Positions 23,446-31,990 of a stretch of DNA of 64,000 bases are shown here, one piece after another. Position 1 is the first letter of the stretch. Every line of letters begins with the position of its first letter. Position numbers and translations under genes: made by a program. The stretch spans positions 558,001 to 622,000 of the forward strand of contig CAVZIL010000007.1 of the NCBI GenBank assembly GCA_963775505.1, read 5' to 3'. The notes under the pieces are model-generated. The model made no database searches and was not told where the DNA came from. It was given only the letters and a program-made list of their open reading frames with translations. This stretch comes from JAIBJN01 sp963775505 (GTDB lineage Bacteria > Actinomycetota > Thermoleophilia > Gaiellales > Gaiellaceae).

Positions 23446-24953
23446 CGCTGCTTGCTGCCGTCGTGACCGCCTCGGGAGAGGTAGCGGGCACGAGCTCGCG
23501 CTCGCGGAAGGTGACGATCCTCGCCGAGCTTCTCAGGAAGCTTGACGCGGAAGAGATCCCGATCGCGGTCGGGATCCTCTCGGGCGTCCCGCGTCAGGGC
23601 CGCGTCGGCGTCGGCTACGCGACCGTTTACGCAGTCGAGCATGCGCCGGCGGCCGAGCCGACCCTCACCGTCGGCGATCTCGACCGCGCGATCGACGCGG
23701 TCTCCGAGGCGACCGGTGCCGGCTCCGCAGCGCGGCGAAGGCAGATCCTCGGTGACGTGCTCGGCCGGGCCACCGACGAGGAGGCGGCGTTCGTGAAGCG
23801 GCTCTTGACAGGCGAGCTGCGGCAGGGAGCGCTCGCCGGCCTCATGGTGGACGCCGTGGCGAAGGCGGCCGGGGTCTCGGGGGCGCTCGTGCGCCGGGCG
23901 CTGATGCTCTCCGGCGATCTCACGCGCACGGCCGAGGTCGCGCTGCTCGAGGGCGAGGAGGGGCTTCGCGACGTCGGCTTCGAGCTGTTTCGACCGATCT
24001 TTCCGATGCTCGCCTCCACGGCGGAGAGCGTGGGTGAGGCGGTTGCGAGCTTCGACCGCGCGTCCGTGGAGTGGAAGCTCGATGGGATTCGCATCCAGAT
24101 CCACCGGCGGGGCGACGAGGTCAAGGTCTACACGCGCAACCTCAACGAAATCACGCACGCGCTACCGGGGATCGTCGAGGCCGTGCGTGGCCTCGCGGTG
24201 GAGCAGGCCGCTCTCGACGGCGAGGCGCTGTGGATGGGAGAGGGCGGGCCGGCGGCCTTCCAGGAGACGGTCGCCCAGATCGACAGCGACGCGCCGCCGG
24301 AGGGGGTCGTGACGTTCCTGTTCGATCTGCTGCACGTCGACGGCGACGACCTGCTCGACTCGCCGCTCGTGGAGCGGGCCGAAAGGCTGGCGCAGGTCGC
24401 GCCACAGCTCAAGATCCCAGGCGTCCTCACCTCCGAGCCGGACGAAGCCCAGCGCGTCCTCGACGAGTCGCTGCGCGCGGGCCACGAGGGCCTGGTCGTC
24501 AAGGACGCGGCCTCGCGCTACGACGCCGGTCGGCGCGGCAAGGCGTGGCTGAAGGTGAAGCCGGTGCAGACGTACGACCTGGTCGTGCTCGGTGCCGAGT
24601 GGGGCCACGGGCGTCGCGAGGGCTGGCTCTCGAATCTCCACCTCGGCGCCCGTGACCCTGGCACCGGCGATTTCGTGATGGTGGGGAAGTGCTTCAAGGG
24701 CCTGACCGACGATCTCCTCGCCTGGCAGACGGAGGAGCTGCTCGCGCGAGAGGTCGCCAGACAGGGGATCGCCGTGCTCGTGCGCCCCGAGCTCGTCGTC
24801 GAGATCGCGCTCGACGGCGTCCAGTCCTCGACCCGCTATGCGGGCGGCGTCGCGCTTCGCTTCGCGCGCGTGAGACGCTACCGGGAAGACAAGGACGCCA
24901 ACGACGCGGACACGATCGACGACCTCCGCGCCTTGCTCGTTCGGTCGCGCTAG
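23442..24953 (+). CDS. ligB: ATP-dependent DNA ligase (LigB type)
   Basis: ATP-dependent ligase of 503 aa, the actinobacterial LigB type. The adenylation lysine is in motif I EWKLDGIRIQIH. LDGEALWMG (III), FLFDLLHVDGDDLL (IIIa), HEGLVVKDAASRYDAG (IV) and KAWLKVKPVQTYDLVVLGAE (V) follow. The N-terminal 200 residues are the DNA-binding helical domain (RQILGDVLGRATDEEAAFVK, then RLLTGELRQGALAG). The main replicative ligase is normally NAD-dependent LigA, so this is an accessory or repair enzyme. I chose ATG 23442; upstream in-frame residues are low complexity. Confidence 0.93.
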   Translation: MTLLAAVVTASGEVAGTSSRSRKVTILAELLRKLDAEEIPIAVGILSGVPRQGRVGVGYATVYAVEHAPAAEPTLTVGDLDRAIDAVSEATGAGSAARRRQILGDVLGRATDEEAAFVKRLLTGELRQGALAGLMVDAVAKAAGVSGALVRRALMLSGDLTRTAEVALLEGEEGLRDVGFELFRPIFPMLASTAESVGEAVASFDRASVEWKLDGIRIQIHRRGDEVKVYTRNLNEITHALPGIVEAVRGLAVEQAALDGEALWMGEGGPAAFQETVAQIDSDAPPEGVVTFLFDLLHVDGDDLLDSPLVERAERLAQVAPQLKIPGVLTSEPDEAQRVLDESLRAGHEGLVVKDAASRYDAGRRGKAWLKVKPVQTYDLVVLGAEWGHGRREGWLSNLHLGARDPGTGDFVMVGKCFKGLTDDLLAWQTEELLAREVARQGIAVLVRPELVVEIALDGVQSSTRYAGGVALRFARVRRYREDKDANDADTIDDLRALLVRSR

Positions 24954-25420
24954 CCGAGGGAACGCGTCATGAACGCGTTGCTCGGGGTCTCGACGTACTC
25001 CCCGAAGGGCCCGCACGGCACGAACCCAGCCGACGCGTACAGCGCTCGCGCTGGCTCGAAGGCTTCCCCGGCTCCCGTCTCGAGGCTCACCCGGCGAGTC
25101 CCGCGGGCGGCCGCCACGGCGAGAAGGTGATCGAGCAACGCACGTGCGACCCCGCGCCTCCTGGCGGTGATCGCCGTGTGCATCGACTTTAGCTCGGCGT
25201 GATCCGTGTCGAGCTGCTTGATCGAGCCGATTCCGAGCAGCTCGCCGTCGATCCGCACGCTGAAGAGCGTGACGTTGCCGTCGACGGCGTCGTTCTCCGG
25301 GTCGAGCACGTGTACGCCGTCGAATGGCATGACGCCACTGGCGAACAAACGATGCTGCTCGAGGAGCTGGCGGACATCATCACGCCGCGGATCGTCGACC
25401 TCGATCACGAAATCGTCCAC
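24950..25420 (-). CDS. GNAT-family N-acetyltransferase
   Basis: A 156-aa acetyltransferase. The acyl-CoA motif is TAITARRRGVARALLDHLLAV, preceded by ELLGIGSIKQLDTDHAELKSM and followed by VSLETGAGEAFEPARALYAS and AGFVPCGPFGEY. This resembles the YafP/PhnO-like small-molecule acetyltransferases. GTG start at 25420. Its stop overlaps the ligase stop by 4 bp, convergently. Confidence 0.85.
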   Translation of the reverse strand: MDDFVIEVDDPRRDDVRQLLEQHRLFASGVMPFDGVHVLDPENDAVDGNVTLFSVRIDGELLGIGSIKQLDTDHAELKSMHTAITARRRGVARALLDHLLAVAAARGTRRVSLETGAGEAFEPARALYASAGFVPCGPFGEYVETPSNAFMTRSLG

Positions 25421-25484
25421 GCACGACTTCTACCAAGGCGAGCCGCGGTCTATGTTGGCCACGTCGAGCCATCAGGAGACGAGC

Positions 25485-25898
25485 ATGCAGATCACCAGGA
25501 ACAGCATCGAGACGGCACGAGGCCCGGGCGAGTGGTTCACGGGCGCCGTCTACCTCGACCAGGTCGCGACGCCGTCAGGGGCGTCGCGCCTGAGCGCGAG
25601 CAGCGTCCACTTCACGCCCGGCGCACGGACGGCCTGGCACACGCACCCGCGCGGCCAGACCATCTACGTCACCGAAGGAGTCGGCCTGGCCCAGCGGCGG
25701 GGCGGGCCGATCGAGGTGATCCGTCCCGGGGACCGCGTGGTCTTCGAGCCGGGCGAGGAGCACTGGCACGGCGCTGCGCCGACGCGCTTCATGACCCACC
25801 TCGCGTTGCTCGAGGTCGATGACGAAGGCAGCTCCGCGACCTGGGGTGACCACGTCAGCGACGAGGAATACGGGGCGGCGCCGCGCGTCGGCAACTGA
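25485..25898 (+). CDS. cupin-domain protein
   Basis: Single-domain cupin, 137 aa. The metal-site motif 1 is RTAWHTHPRGQTIYVTEGVG (two His plus Glu region), and motif 2 is RPGDRVVFEPGEEHWHGAAP. It resembles the carboxymuconolactone-decarboxylase-associated and hydroxynitrile-lyase-like cupins that bind Mn or Fe. SD CAGGAG precedes ATG 25485; the upstream extension of the frame is antisense to the GNAT gene. Activity unknown. Confidence 0.85.
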   Translation: MQITRNSIETARGPGEWFTGAVYLDQVATPSGASRLSASSVHFTPGARTAWHTHPRGQTIYVTEGVGLAQRRGGPIEVIRPGDRVVFEPGEEHWHGAAPTRFMTHLALLEVDDEGSSATWGDHVSDEEYGAAPRVGN

Positions 25899-25964
25899 GC
25901 TCCGCAGCGCTTACTTCGCCGGGATGGCGAGGTCTACACGGCAACACCGACACGGAGGTGCGAA

Positions 25965-26513
25965 GTGGGAGAGATTCACGTGCACGAGTTCATCAGCCTC
26001 GACGGCGTGATCGATGCGCCGACGTGGACGTTCGACTACGGCTTTCACCCCCAGATGGGAGACGCCATCGGGGCGGTGACGGAACGCTCCCGCGGCATCC
26101 TGCTCGGGCGAACGACGTACGAGATGTTCGAGCCGGCCTGGTCGACGCGGACGGTGGAGGACGATCCGGGCGCGCCGTTCTTCAACGACACGACCAAGTA
26201 CGTCGTCTCCTCGACGCTCACGACTGCGACGTGGAGGAACTCGAAGATCCTCGGTCCGTACGATCCAGACGCGATCCGTAGCCTGAAGGACGAGGTCGAC
26301 GGCGACCTCTACGTCAGCGGCAGCGGTACGCTTGTCCGGGCGATGCTCGCGGACGGCCTGGTCGACGAGCTGCATCTGTTCGTGTACCCGCTCACCCGCG
26401 GCCCCGGCCCGCGGCTCTTTCCCGAGGACGCGGAGCCGGCCAACCTGTCCCTGGCGGCCTGTGAGTCGTACGAGAACGGCGTCGTCTACCTGGCCTACCG
26501 ACCGCAGCCGTGA
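25965..26513 (+). CDS. dihydrofolate-reductase-like (RibD C-terminal domain) protein
   Basis: A 182-aa NADPH-dependent reductase fold. HVHEFISLDGVIDAP at the N-terminus, RGILLGRTTYEMFEPAW, and the nucleotide-binding DLYVSGSGTLVRAMLADGLV, then DELHLFVYPLTRG, are hallmarks of the RibD_C family. GGAGGTG lies before GTG 25965. These stand-alone proteins are common in actinobacteria and their substrates are mostly unknown. Confidence 0.87.
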   Translation: MGEIHVHEFISLDGVIDAPTWTFDYGFHPQMGDAIGAVTERSRGILLGRTTYEMFEPAWSTRTVEDDPGAPFFNDTTKYVVSSTLTTATWRNSKILGPYDPDAIRSLKDEVDGDLYVSGSGTLVRAMLADGLVDELHLFVYPLTRGPGPRLFPEDAEPANLSLAACESYENGVVYLAYRPQP

Positions 26514-26528
26514 GGCCGCCGTCTGCGC

Positions 26529-27497
26529 CTAGCCGAGGAACGCGGCCGCGTAGTCGGCGCTCTTGGCGCAGCAGTTCGTCAGCGTGGTGATGAAGCGACG
26601 CTCGCTCGGGCTGGGCGGGCGCCGGGCGAGGCGGGCGATGTGGAGGCGCCGTTCGATCCGGGGCTGGCCGGCGAGCCGGAAGCTCTCCAGCTCGCCGCGC
26701 TCCACTTCCTCGGCGACGGCGTAGCGCGAGAGGAAGGCGACGCCGAGCCCTTCGCGGGCCGCCCGCTTGATGGCCTCGGAGGAGTCGAGCTCCCAGACCC
26801 GCATGGGCTCGACTCCGGCCGCGCGGAGCGCGCGCTCGCCGACCTGGCGCGTGCTCGACCGCTGCTCGCGAACGAGCAGCGTCTGCGCGTTGAGCTCCTC
26901 CGTCTCCACCCGGCCGCGGCGAACGCTGAGCAGGCCGGGCTTTGCGATCCCCACGAGCTCGTCCGAGAGGAATGGCTCGAGCTCGATCCGGTCGTCGACC
27001 GCGGTATCGCCGACCAGCGCGAGCTGGATCCGCCCGCCGAGCAGGCGCTCGACGATCTCGCCGGTCGAAGCGATCTCGACCTCCACGGAGACGTTCGGAT
27101 GATCGCGCTTGAAGCAGCCCAGCGTGTCCGGCAGGAGGTAGACACCGGGGGTCGTCGAGGCGCCGATGTGGATGGTCCCGGACTCGAGACCGGCGAGCGC
27201 GTGCAGCTCCTCTTCGCCGGCGGCCAGCGTCGCCAGGGCCTGGCTGGCATGGGAGGCCAGCACGCGCCCGGCTTCGGTCAGCCGGCTCCCGCGGCCGTTT
27301 CGCTCCACGAGCCGCTGGCCGGCCGCGGCCTCGAGCAGGCGCAGGTGCTCGCTGGCGCTCGGCTGGCCGATCCCGACCGCCCGCGCCGCGGCTGAAACGC
27401 TCCCCTGCCGCCCCAGCTCGACGAGCAGACGGAGACGAGTCGAGTCCCACAGGAGCGAGAGCGTGCTATCGGTAGGGGCGATACTCGCCATCGGCAC
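26529..27497 (-). CDS. LysR-family transcriptional regulator
   Basis: A 322-aa LysR regulator. The N-terminal HTH is LRLLVELGRQGSVSAAARAV, then GIGQPSASEHLRLLEAAAGQ. The effector domain follows from about residue 100 (SGTIHIGASTTPGVYLLPDT), with HPNVSVEVEIASTGEIVERL as in the CysB/CbbR-like group. It is divergent from the ETHE1-like/MFS-rhodanese genes (starts 48 bp apart), so it is the likely regulator of that sulfur-related pair. Start GTG 27497 or ATG 27491. Confidence 0.88.
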   Translation of the reverse strand: MPMASIAPTDSTLSLLWDSTRLRLLVELGRQGSVSAAARAVGIGQPSASEHLRLLEAAAGQRLVERNGRGSRLTEAGRVLASHASQALATLAAGEEELHALAGLESGTIHIGASTTPGVYLLPDTLGCFKRDHPNVSVEVEIASTGEIVERLLGGRIQLALVGDTAVDDRIELEPFLSDELVGIAKPGLLSVRRGRVETEELNAQTLLVREQRSSTRQVGERALRAAGVEPMRVWELDSSEAIKRAAREGLGVAFLSRYAVAEEVERGELESFRLAGQPRIERRLHIARLARRPPSPSERRFITTLTNCCAKSADYAAAFLG

Positions 27498-27545
27498 ATT
27501 CGGCTAGCTCGATAGAAGACTACACCGTAGCCTGAGCCCGGACGC

Positions 27546-28301
27546 ATGATCCTGCGACCCTTCCTCTACGAGGAGACGGCTTGCGCCAGCTACCTCTTCG
27601 GTTGCCTCTCGCACTCGCGGCTTGCGGTCGTCGACCCGCACGTCGAGCTCGTCGAGGACTACCTCGCGACCGCGGAGCGTGCGGGATCCTCGATCACGGT
27701 CGTCTTCGAGACGCATGTCCAGGCGGACCACGTGTCGGGCCTGCCCGCGCTCGTCGAGGCGACCGGCGCGACCGCCTACCTCCCCGAGAGGGCAGGCGTC
27801 GAGTTCGCGCACGAGCCGCTCACGGACGGTTCGGTGGTCGAGCTCGGGAACACCGTCGTGACGGCGCTCGCGACTCCCGGTCACGCGCCCGCGCACCTCG
27901 CCTTCCTCGTGGCCGACCGGCGGCGCGGGACGGAAGAGCCCTGGCTCGTCTTCACCGGCGACTCGCTGCTCGTGGGCGACGTAGGGCGGCCCGATCTCCA
28001 CGCCGCCGGCGATCCGGCGCCGCTCGCCCGCGAGCAATTCCGCTCGCTCGAGCGCCTGCTCGAGCTTCCCGACCACGTGCTCGTCTACCCCAGCCATTTC
28101 GGCGGCTCGGTCTGCGGGCGGGGCCTGTCGTCGAACCCCTTCTCCTCGATCGGCTTCGAGCGCCGCCACAACCGGGCGCTCTCCCACGCGGACGAGGAGA
28201 GCTTCGCGCGTGCCCTCCTCGAGGACGTGCCACCTCCGCCGGCCGATCAGGCCGCAATCGTCGCCGCCAATCGCAGCGGGCTCTCGCCGGCTCGTAGATG
28301 A
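27546..28301 (+). CDS. MBL-fold protein, persulfide-dioxygenase (ETHE1)-like
   Basis: A 251-aa metallo-beta-lactamase-fold protein of the ETHE1/rhodanese-associated type. The first motif is FETHVQADHVSG, the second TPGHAPAHLAF, and the third FTGDSLLVGDVGRPDLHA. In ETHE1 the iron is held by the first His of THxHADH, the His of PGHTxG and the Asp of GD; all three positions are present here. The second His of the HxHxDH motif is Gln. Persulfide or glutathione-persulfide oxidation is inferred. It overlaps the next gene by 4 bp (ATGA). Confidence 0.82.
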   Translation: MILRPFLYEETACASYLFGCLSHSRLAVVDPHVELVEDYLATAERAGSSITVVFETHVQADHVSGLPALVEATGATAYLPERAGVEFAHEPLTDGSVVELGNTVVTALATPGHAPAHLAFLVADRRRGTEEPWLVFTGDSLLVGDVGRPDLHAAGDPAPLAREQFRSLERLLELPDHVLVYPSHFGGSVCGRGLSSNPFSSIGFERRHNRALSHADEESFARALLEDVPPPPADQAAIVAANRSGLSPARR

Positions 28302-30022
28302 CGACCGGCGCCGTTCGCCTCGGGCTTCGGGCGAACGCGAGTCAGTTCGTCCTCCTCGTTGCGCTGAACGCCTTCGTCGGGGCGATGGTCGGGCTCGAGC
28401 GAAGCGTGCTTCCGCTCGTTGGCGAGGAGGACTTCGGGCTCACCTCGACGAGCGCCATCCTCGCCTTCGTCGTCGCCTTCGGAGTCACGAAGGCCCTTGC
28501 CAACCTCGCCGCCGGCGGGCTGGCCGAGGACGTGGGACGCAAGCGGCTCCTGGTGCTCGGGTGGCTGCTCGCGCTGCCCGTTCCGCTCCTGATCGCGCTC
28601 GCTCCCGGCTGGTGGATGATCGTCGTGGCCAACCTCTTCCTCGGCCTGAACCAGGGCTTCGCCTGGTCGATGACCGTGGTGATGAAGATCGACCTCGTCG
28701 GGCCGCGGCGCCGCGGGCTCGCGCTCGGGCTGAACGAGTCGGCCGGCTACCTCGGTGTCGCGCTCACGGCCCTCGCCACGGGAGTCCTCGCAGCGACCTA
28801 CGCTCCGAGGACGGTCGTCTGGGTGGGAGCGGCGGTCATCGCCGTGCTCGGGACGCTCGTCTCCGTGCTCTTCGTGCGCGACACGGGTGCGCACGTGGGC
28901 GAGGAGCAGCGCGCGCACGGGGCGGCGAAGGCGCGGTCGTTCCGGAGCGCCTTCACGCGCGGCACGCTCCACGACCCGGTCCTCCGCGCGTGCTCGCAGG
29001 CCGGCCTCGTCAACAACCTGAACGACGCGCTCGCCTGGGGGCTCGCCCCGCTCTACCTCGCCGCGAACGGCGCCAGCGTGACCGAGGTCGGCATCGTCGC
29101 CGGCGTCTACCCGGCGGTCTGGGGGGCGGGGCAGCTCGCAACCGGCTGGCTCTCCGACCACACCGGTCGCAAGCCGCTGATCGTCCTCGGGATGCTCGTC
29201 CAGGCCGGCGCGCTCGCGCTCCTCGTCGCCGGGGGTGGCGCCTTCGCACCGGCGCTCGGAGCGGCGATCCTGCTCGGGGCGGGGACGGCTCTCGTCTACC
29301 CGACCCTGATCGCCGCCGTCTCCGACGTCGCCCAGCCCGTGGAGCGCGCCCAGCTCGTCGGCGTCTACCGCTTCTGGCGGGACTTCGGCTTCGTCGCCGG
29401 CGCCGTCATCGCCGGCGTCGTGGCCGACAACCTCGGAGCGGACTGGGCGATCGCCCTGGTCGCCGCGCTCACCGCCGCAAGCGGTCTTTGGGTCGCCCTG
29501 ACCGCGTGGGCCTCGCGCCCTCCGCCGGTGCGGAGATCGGTGCACGACCTTCTCGCCGAGGCGCGGGAACGCATCGCGCCTCGTCTCGAGCCCGAGGAGG
29601 CCCAGGCTGCGCTTGCGACCGGGGCACTCCTCATCGACCTTCGCTCGCGCGACGAGCGGCGCGCGAATGGAGTCGTTCCGGGATCGCTGCACATTCCGCG
29701 TTCGGTGCTCGAGTGGCGCGTCGATCCCGACTCCGGTTACGCGAATCCCCACATCACGAGCCTCGACTGCCGGCTCGTCCTCTTCTGCGCGCAGGGCTTC
29801 TCCTCGAGCTTCGCCGCGGCGGGCCTCCGCGAGCTGGGCTGCGACCAAGCGACGGACATGATCGGCGGCTTCGACGCGTGGAAGGCGGCCGGCCTTCCCG
29901 TTCGTCCGCCGGTCGAGGAGCAGGATCCTGGCCCCGACGAGCTCCCGGGCATGGGACCCCCGGAGCCGGCCGGCTTCCCGCCGGCAGGACGAACGCAGGC
30001 CGGCGACATCACCTCGTTGTAG
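28298..30022 (+). CDS. MFS transporter fused to a C-terminal rhodanese domain
   Basis: A 574-aa fusion. Residues 1-410 are a 12-helix MFS carrier (GGLAEDVGRKRLLVLGWLLA, TGWLSDHTGRKPLIVLGMLV). Residues about 435-545 are a cytosolic rhodanese domain: ATGALLIDLRSRDERRANGV, VPGSLHIPRSVLEWRVDPDS, and the active-site loop LFCAQGFSSSFAA with its Cys. The tail is Pro-rich. Coupling to an ETHE1-like enzyme suggests handling of a sulfur compound such as thiosulfate, sulfite or a persulfide, with the rhodanese accepting sulfane sulfur at the membrane. That role is inference from the fusion and neighbours. Confidence 0.9.
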   Translation: MTTGAVRLGLRANASQFVLLVALNAFVGAMVGLERSVLPLVGEEDFGLTSTSAILAFVVAFGVTKALANLAAGGLAEDVGRKRLLVLGWLLALPVPLLIALAPGWWMIVVANLFLGLNQGFAWSMTVVMKIDLVGPRRRGLALGLNESAGYLGVALTALATGVLAATYAPRTVVWVGAAVIAVLGTLVSVLFVRDTGAHVGEEQRAHGAAKARSFRSAFTRGTLHDPVLRACSQAGLVNNLNDALAWGLAPLYLAANGASVTEVGIVAGVYPAVWGAGQLATGWLSDHTGRKPLIVLGMLVQAGALALLVAGGGAFAPALGAAILLGAGTALVYPTLIAAVSDVAQPVERAQLVGVYRFWRDFGFVAGAVIAGVVADNLGADWAIALVAALTAASGLWVALTAWASRPPPVRRSVHDLLAEARERIAPRLEPEEAQAALATGALLIDLRSRDERRANGVVPGSLHIPRSVLEWRVDPDSGYANPHITSLDCRLVLFCAQGFSSSFAAAGLRELGCDQATDMIGGFDAWKAAGLPVRPPVEEQDPGPDELPGMGPPEPAGFPPAGRTQAGDITSL

Positions 30023-30086
30023 CGCTGCCGCGCGGCGCCGCTTGCGCTTCAACCGCCAACTCCTATCGTTCTGAAGGGAAGGCTCT

Positions 30087-31787
30087 GTGCAGCTTCGTGT
30101 CGGATCTGCGGTGGCGCTGTTCGTGGCCGTACTCGGCGCCACGGGCGTTTCTCACACTGCGGCGGCTGCCCCGTCGTGTGGGTACGACGCAGGCGCGAAC
30201 CTGGTGACGGCAACGCTCGGCGCCGGGGAGACGGCTACCCTCGAGGTCACGGGATCCGGAGTCATCCAGTTCGGGCTAGCGCCGTCTCCGTGCGGGGCTG
30301 CGACCACCGTGAACACTGACGCGATCCGCGTCGTCGGCGCGGGCGGGTCAACTGAGCACCTGATCATCGACCAGTTCGACGGCCTGCTCGGTCCGGGCGC
30401 CGCCTCCGAGGCGACCGGGCGCTCGGAAATCGAAGTCTCGGTCGAGCTCGGCGATGCATCTGACGAGGTCGTCGTGCGCGGGAGTCCGGACGAGGAGCCG
30501 CTTGCGGTGGGGAGCAAGGGCGTCTCCTTCAACGCCGACTCGGATGTCGACATCACGTTCTCTCCCCTCCCTGCCTCGATCGAGCTCGTGGCCGCAGGGG
30601 GCATGCCCCACGTTCTCCGCGCGCGGGGAGGCTTCGGCTCGGGGCAGGTCTTTGCCGGCGCCGTGACCCTGCGCGCCGGCGACCTGGGGGACACGCTCAC
30701 GGGGAGCGATTTTGCCGACCTGCTGGTCGGAGGCGACGGCGACGACTTCATCCACGGTTCCGCGGGGGACGACGTGATCAACGGCGGCGAGGGAAACGAC
30801 AGGTTGAGGGGCGCAGGCGAGGACGATTTTCTCTCGGGTGGGCCGGGCGCGGACACGTTCTCCGGGAGCTACGGAGACGACGTGCTCGACGCCCATGACG
30901 GGGTTGTCGACCTGCAGCTGAACGGAGGCCCCGGCGTGGACACGGCGGCGTACGACCGTGATCTCGATCCCCGCCCGCTTGCCGTCGAGAACCGGCTCCC
31001 GCTCGATCCGCCGCCGCCGCCTCCCCCCGGGCCCGACCCGGTCACTGGGTGCGGCTTCGCCGGCGGCGTGGTCATGGCGACGATCGCGCCCGGCGAGGAG
31101 GCCACCCTGACGGTCGGAAGTGGCAGTATCCGCTTCGGCGCGCCGGTCGAAAACTGTGGCGGCGCCACCACGTCGAACACCGACCGGATCGTTGTCACCG
31201 GGGCGAGCCGTACCCGGGAGACGCTCGTCATCGACCTCCGTGGTGGACAGCTGGCGCCTGGCGCCTCGCCCGAGGGGACCGGACGGTCCGAGATCGAGGT
31301 CCGCGTGGAGCTGCACGACGTCGTGGACGTCATCCAGGTGATCGCCTCGCACTCTGGGTCGTTTCTGGCCGTCGGGACGCGGGGCATCTCGGTGAACCCG
31401 GACGGTGACGTCGACGTCACGGTCGCCCAGCATCCGGTCACGGTCTCGCTCGTCGGGGGTCGCGGGAGAGACCGGCTTTCGGCGGGCGGGGGCTTCGGCG
31501 CGGGAGGACGTTTCGCAGGCAGCGTGGAGCTGCGCGGCGCCGGGGCGGCAGACGTCCTGATCGGCGGAAACGGCATTGACACGATGTGGGGAGGCCCCGG
31601 CCCAGACCGGCTGGTAGGAGGACGTCGCTCGGACTTCTTCTCCGGTGGTGCGGGCAACGACGTCTTGCGTGCCGTCGATCGGCTGCGAGATCGCAAGCTG
31701 GACGGCGACGGAGGCCGGGACGAGGTCTACTTCGACCGCGGGCGCGACCGACCCGTCGAATGCGAGCTGCTCCGGCCACGCGGCTAG
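30087..31787 (+). CDS. secreted protein with RTX-like Ca-binding repeats, internally duplicated
   Basis: A 566-aa exported protein. A signal peptide runs to about SHTAAAAPS. Two homologous halves follow: each has a beta-rich part (SCGYDAGANLVTATLGAGET and GCGFAGGVVMATIAPGEEAT; GRSEIEVSVELGD and GRSEIEVRVELHD) and ends in glycine/aspartate nonapeptide repeats (GGDGDDFIHGSAGDDVINGG; GGNGIDTMWGGPGPDRLVGG), the HemolysinCabind type. A Pro-rich linker (LPLDPPPPPPPGPDP) joins them. Start GTG 30087 with GAAGGGAAGG upstream. Extracellular Ca2+ probably folds the repeats. No type I secretion genes are adjacent. Confidence 0.85.
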   Translation: MQLRVGSAVALFVAVLGATGVSHTAAAAPSCGYDAGANLVTATLGAGETATLEVTGSGVIQFGLAPSPCGAATTVNTDAIRVVGAGGSTEHLIIDQFDGLLGPGAASEATGRSEIEVSVELGDASDEVVVRGSPDEEPLAVGSKGVSFNADSDVDITFSPLPASIELVAAGGMPHVLRARGGFGSGQVFAGAVTLRAGDLGDTLTGSDFADLLVGGDGDDFIHGSAGDDVINGGEGNDRLRGAGEDDFLSGGPGADTFSGSYGDDVLDAHDGVVDLQLNGGPGVDTAAYDRDLDPRPLAVENRLPLDPPPPPPPGPDPVTGCGFAGGVVMATIAPGEEATLTVGSGSIRFGAPVENCGGATTSNTDRIVVTGASRTRETLVIDLRGGQLAPGASPEGTGRSEIEVRVELHDVVDVIQVIASHSGSFLAVGTRGISVNPDGDVDVTVAQHPVTVSLVGGRGRDRLSAGGGFGAGGRFAGSVELRGAGAADVLIGGNGIDTMWGGPGPDRLVGGRRSDFFSGGAGNDVLRAVDRLRDRKLDGDGGRDEVYFDRGRDRPVECELLRPRG

Positions 31788-31978
31788 ACACTCGACCCTG
31801 ACGCCGGTCCCGGCGATCCTTCCAGTCCAGTCCTCAGGGAGGTCGCCGAGGCGATCGGCTGGAGTGGGGCGAGCAATCGAGTGCGTCCGCGCTCGCTAAC
31901 TTTCCGGCGGCTCCCCCGGTCGTGCTGGCCGTACCAATCAGTAGTGCTGGCCGCACCGACCTTGCCCTAGCGACCCTG

Positions 31979-31990
31979 TACGTTCGGGTC
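31979..31990 (+). promoter_or_regulatory. leaderless -10 box of the cyclase gene
   Basis: TACGTT (31979-31984), spacer CGGGTC, then GTG 31991. The rest of the 31788-31990 gap shows no gene. Confidence 0.5.
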
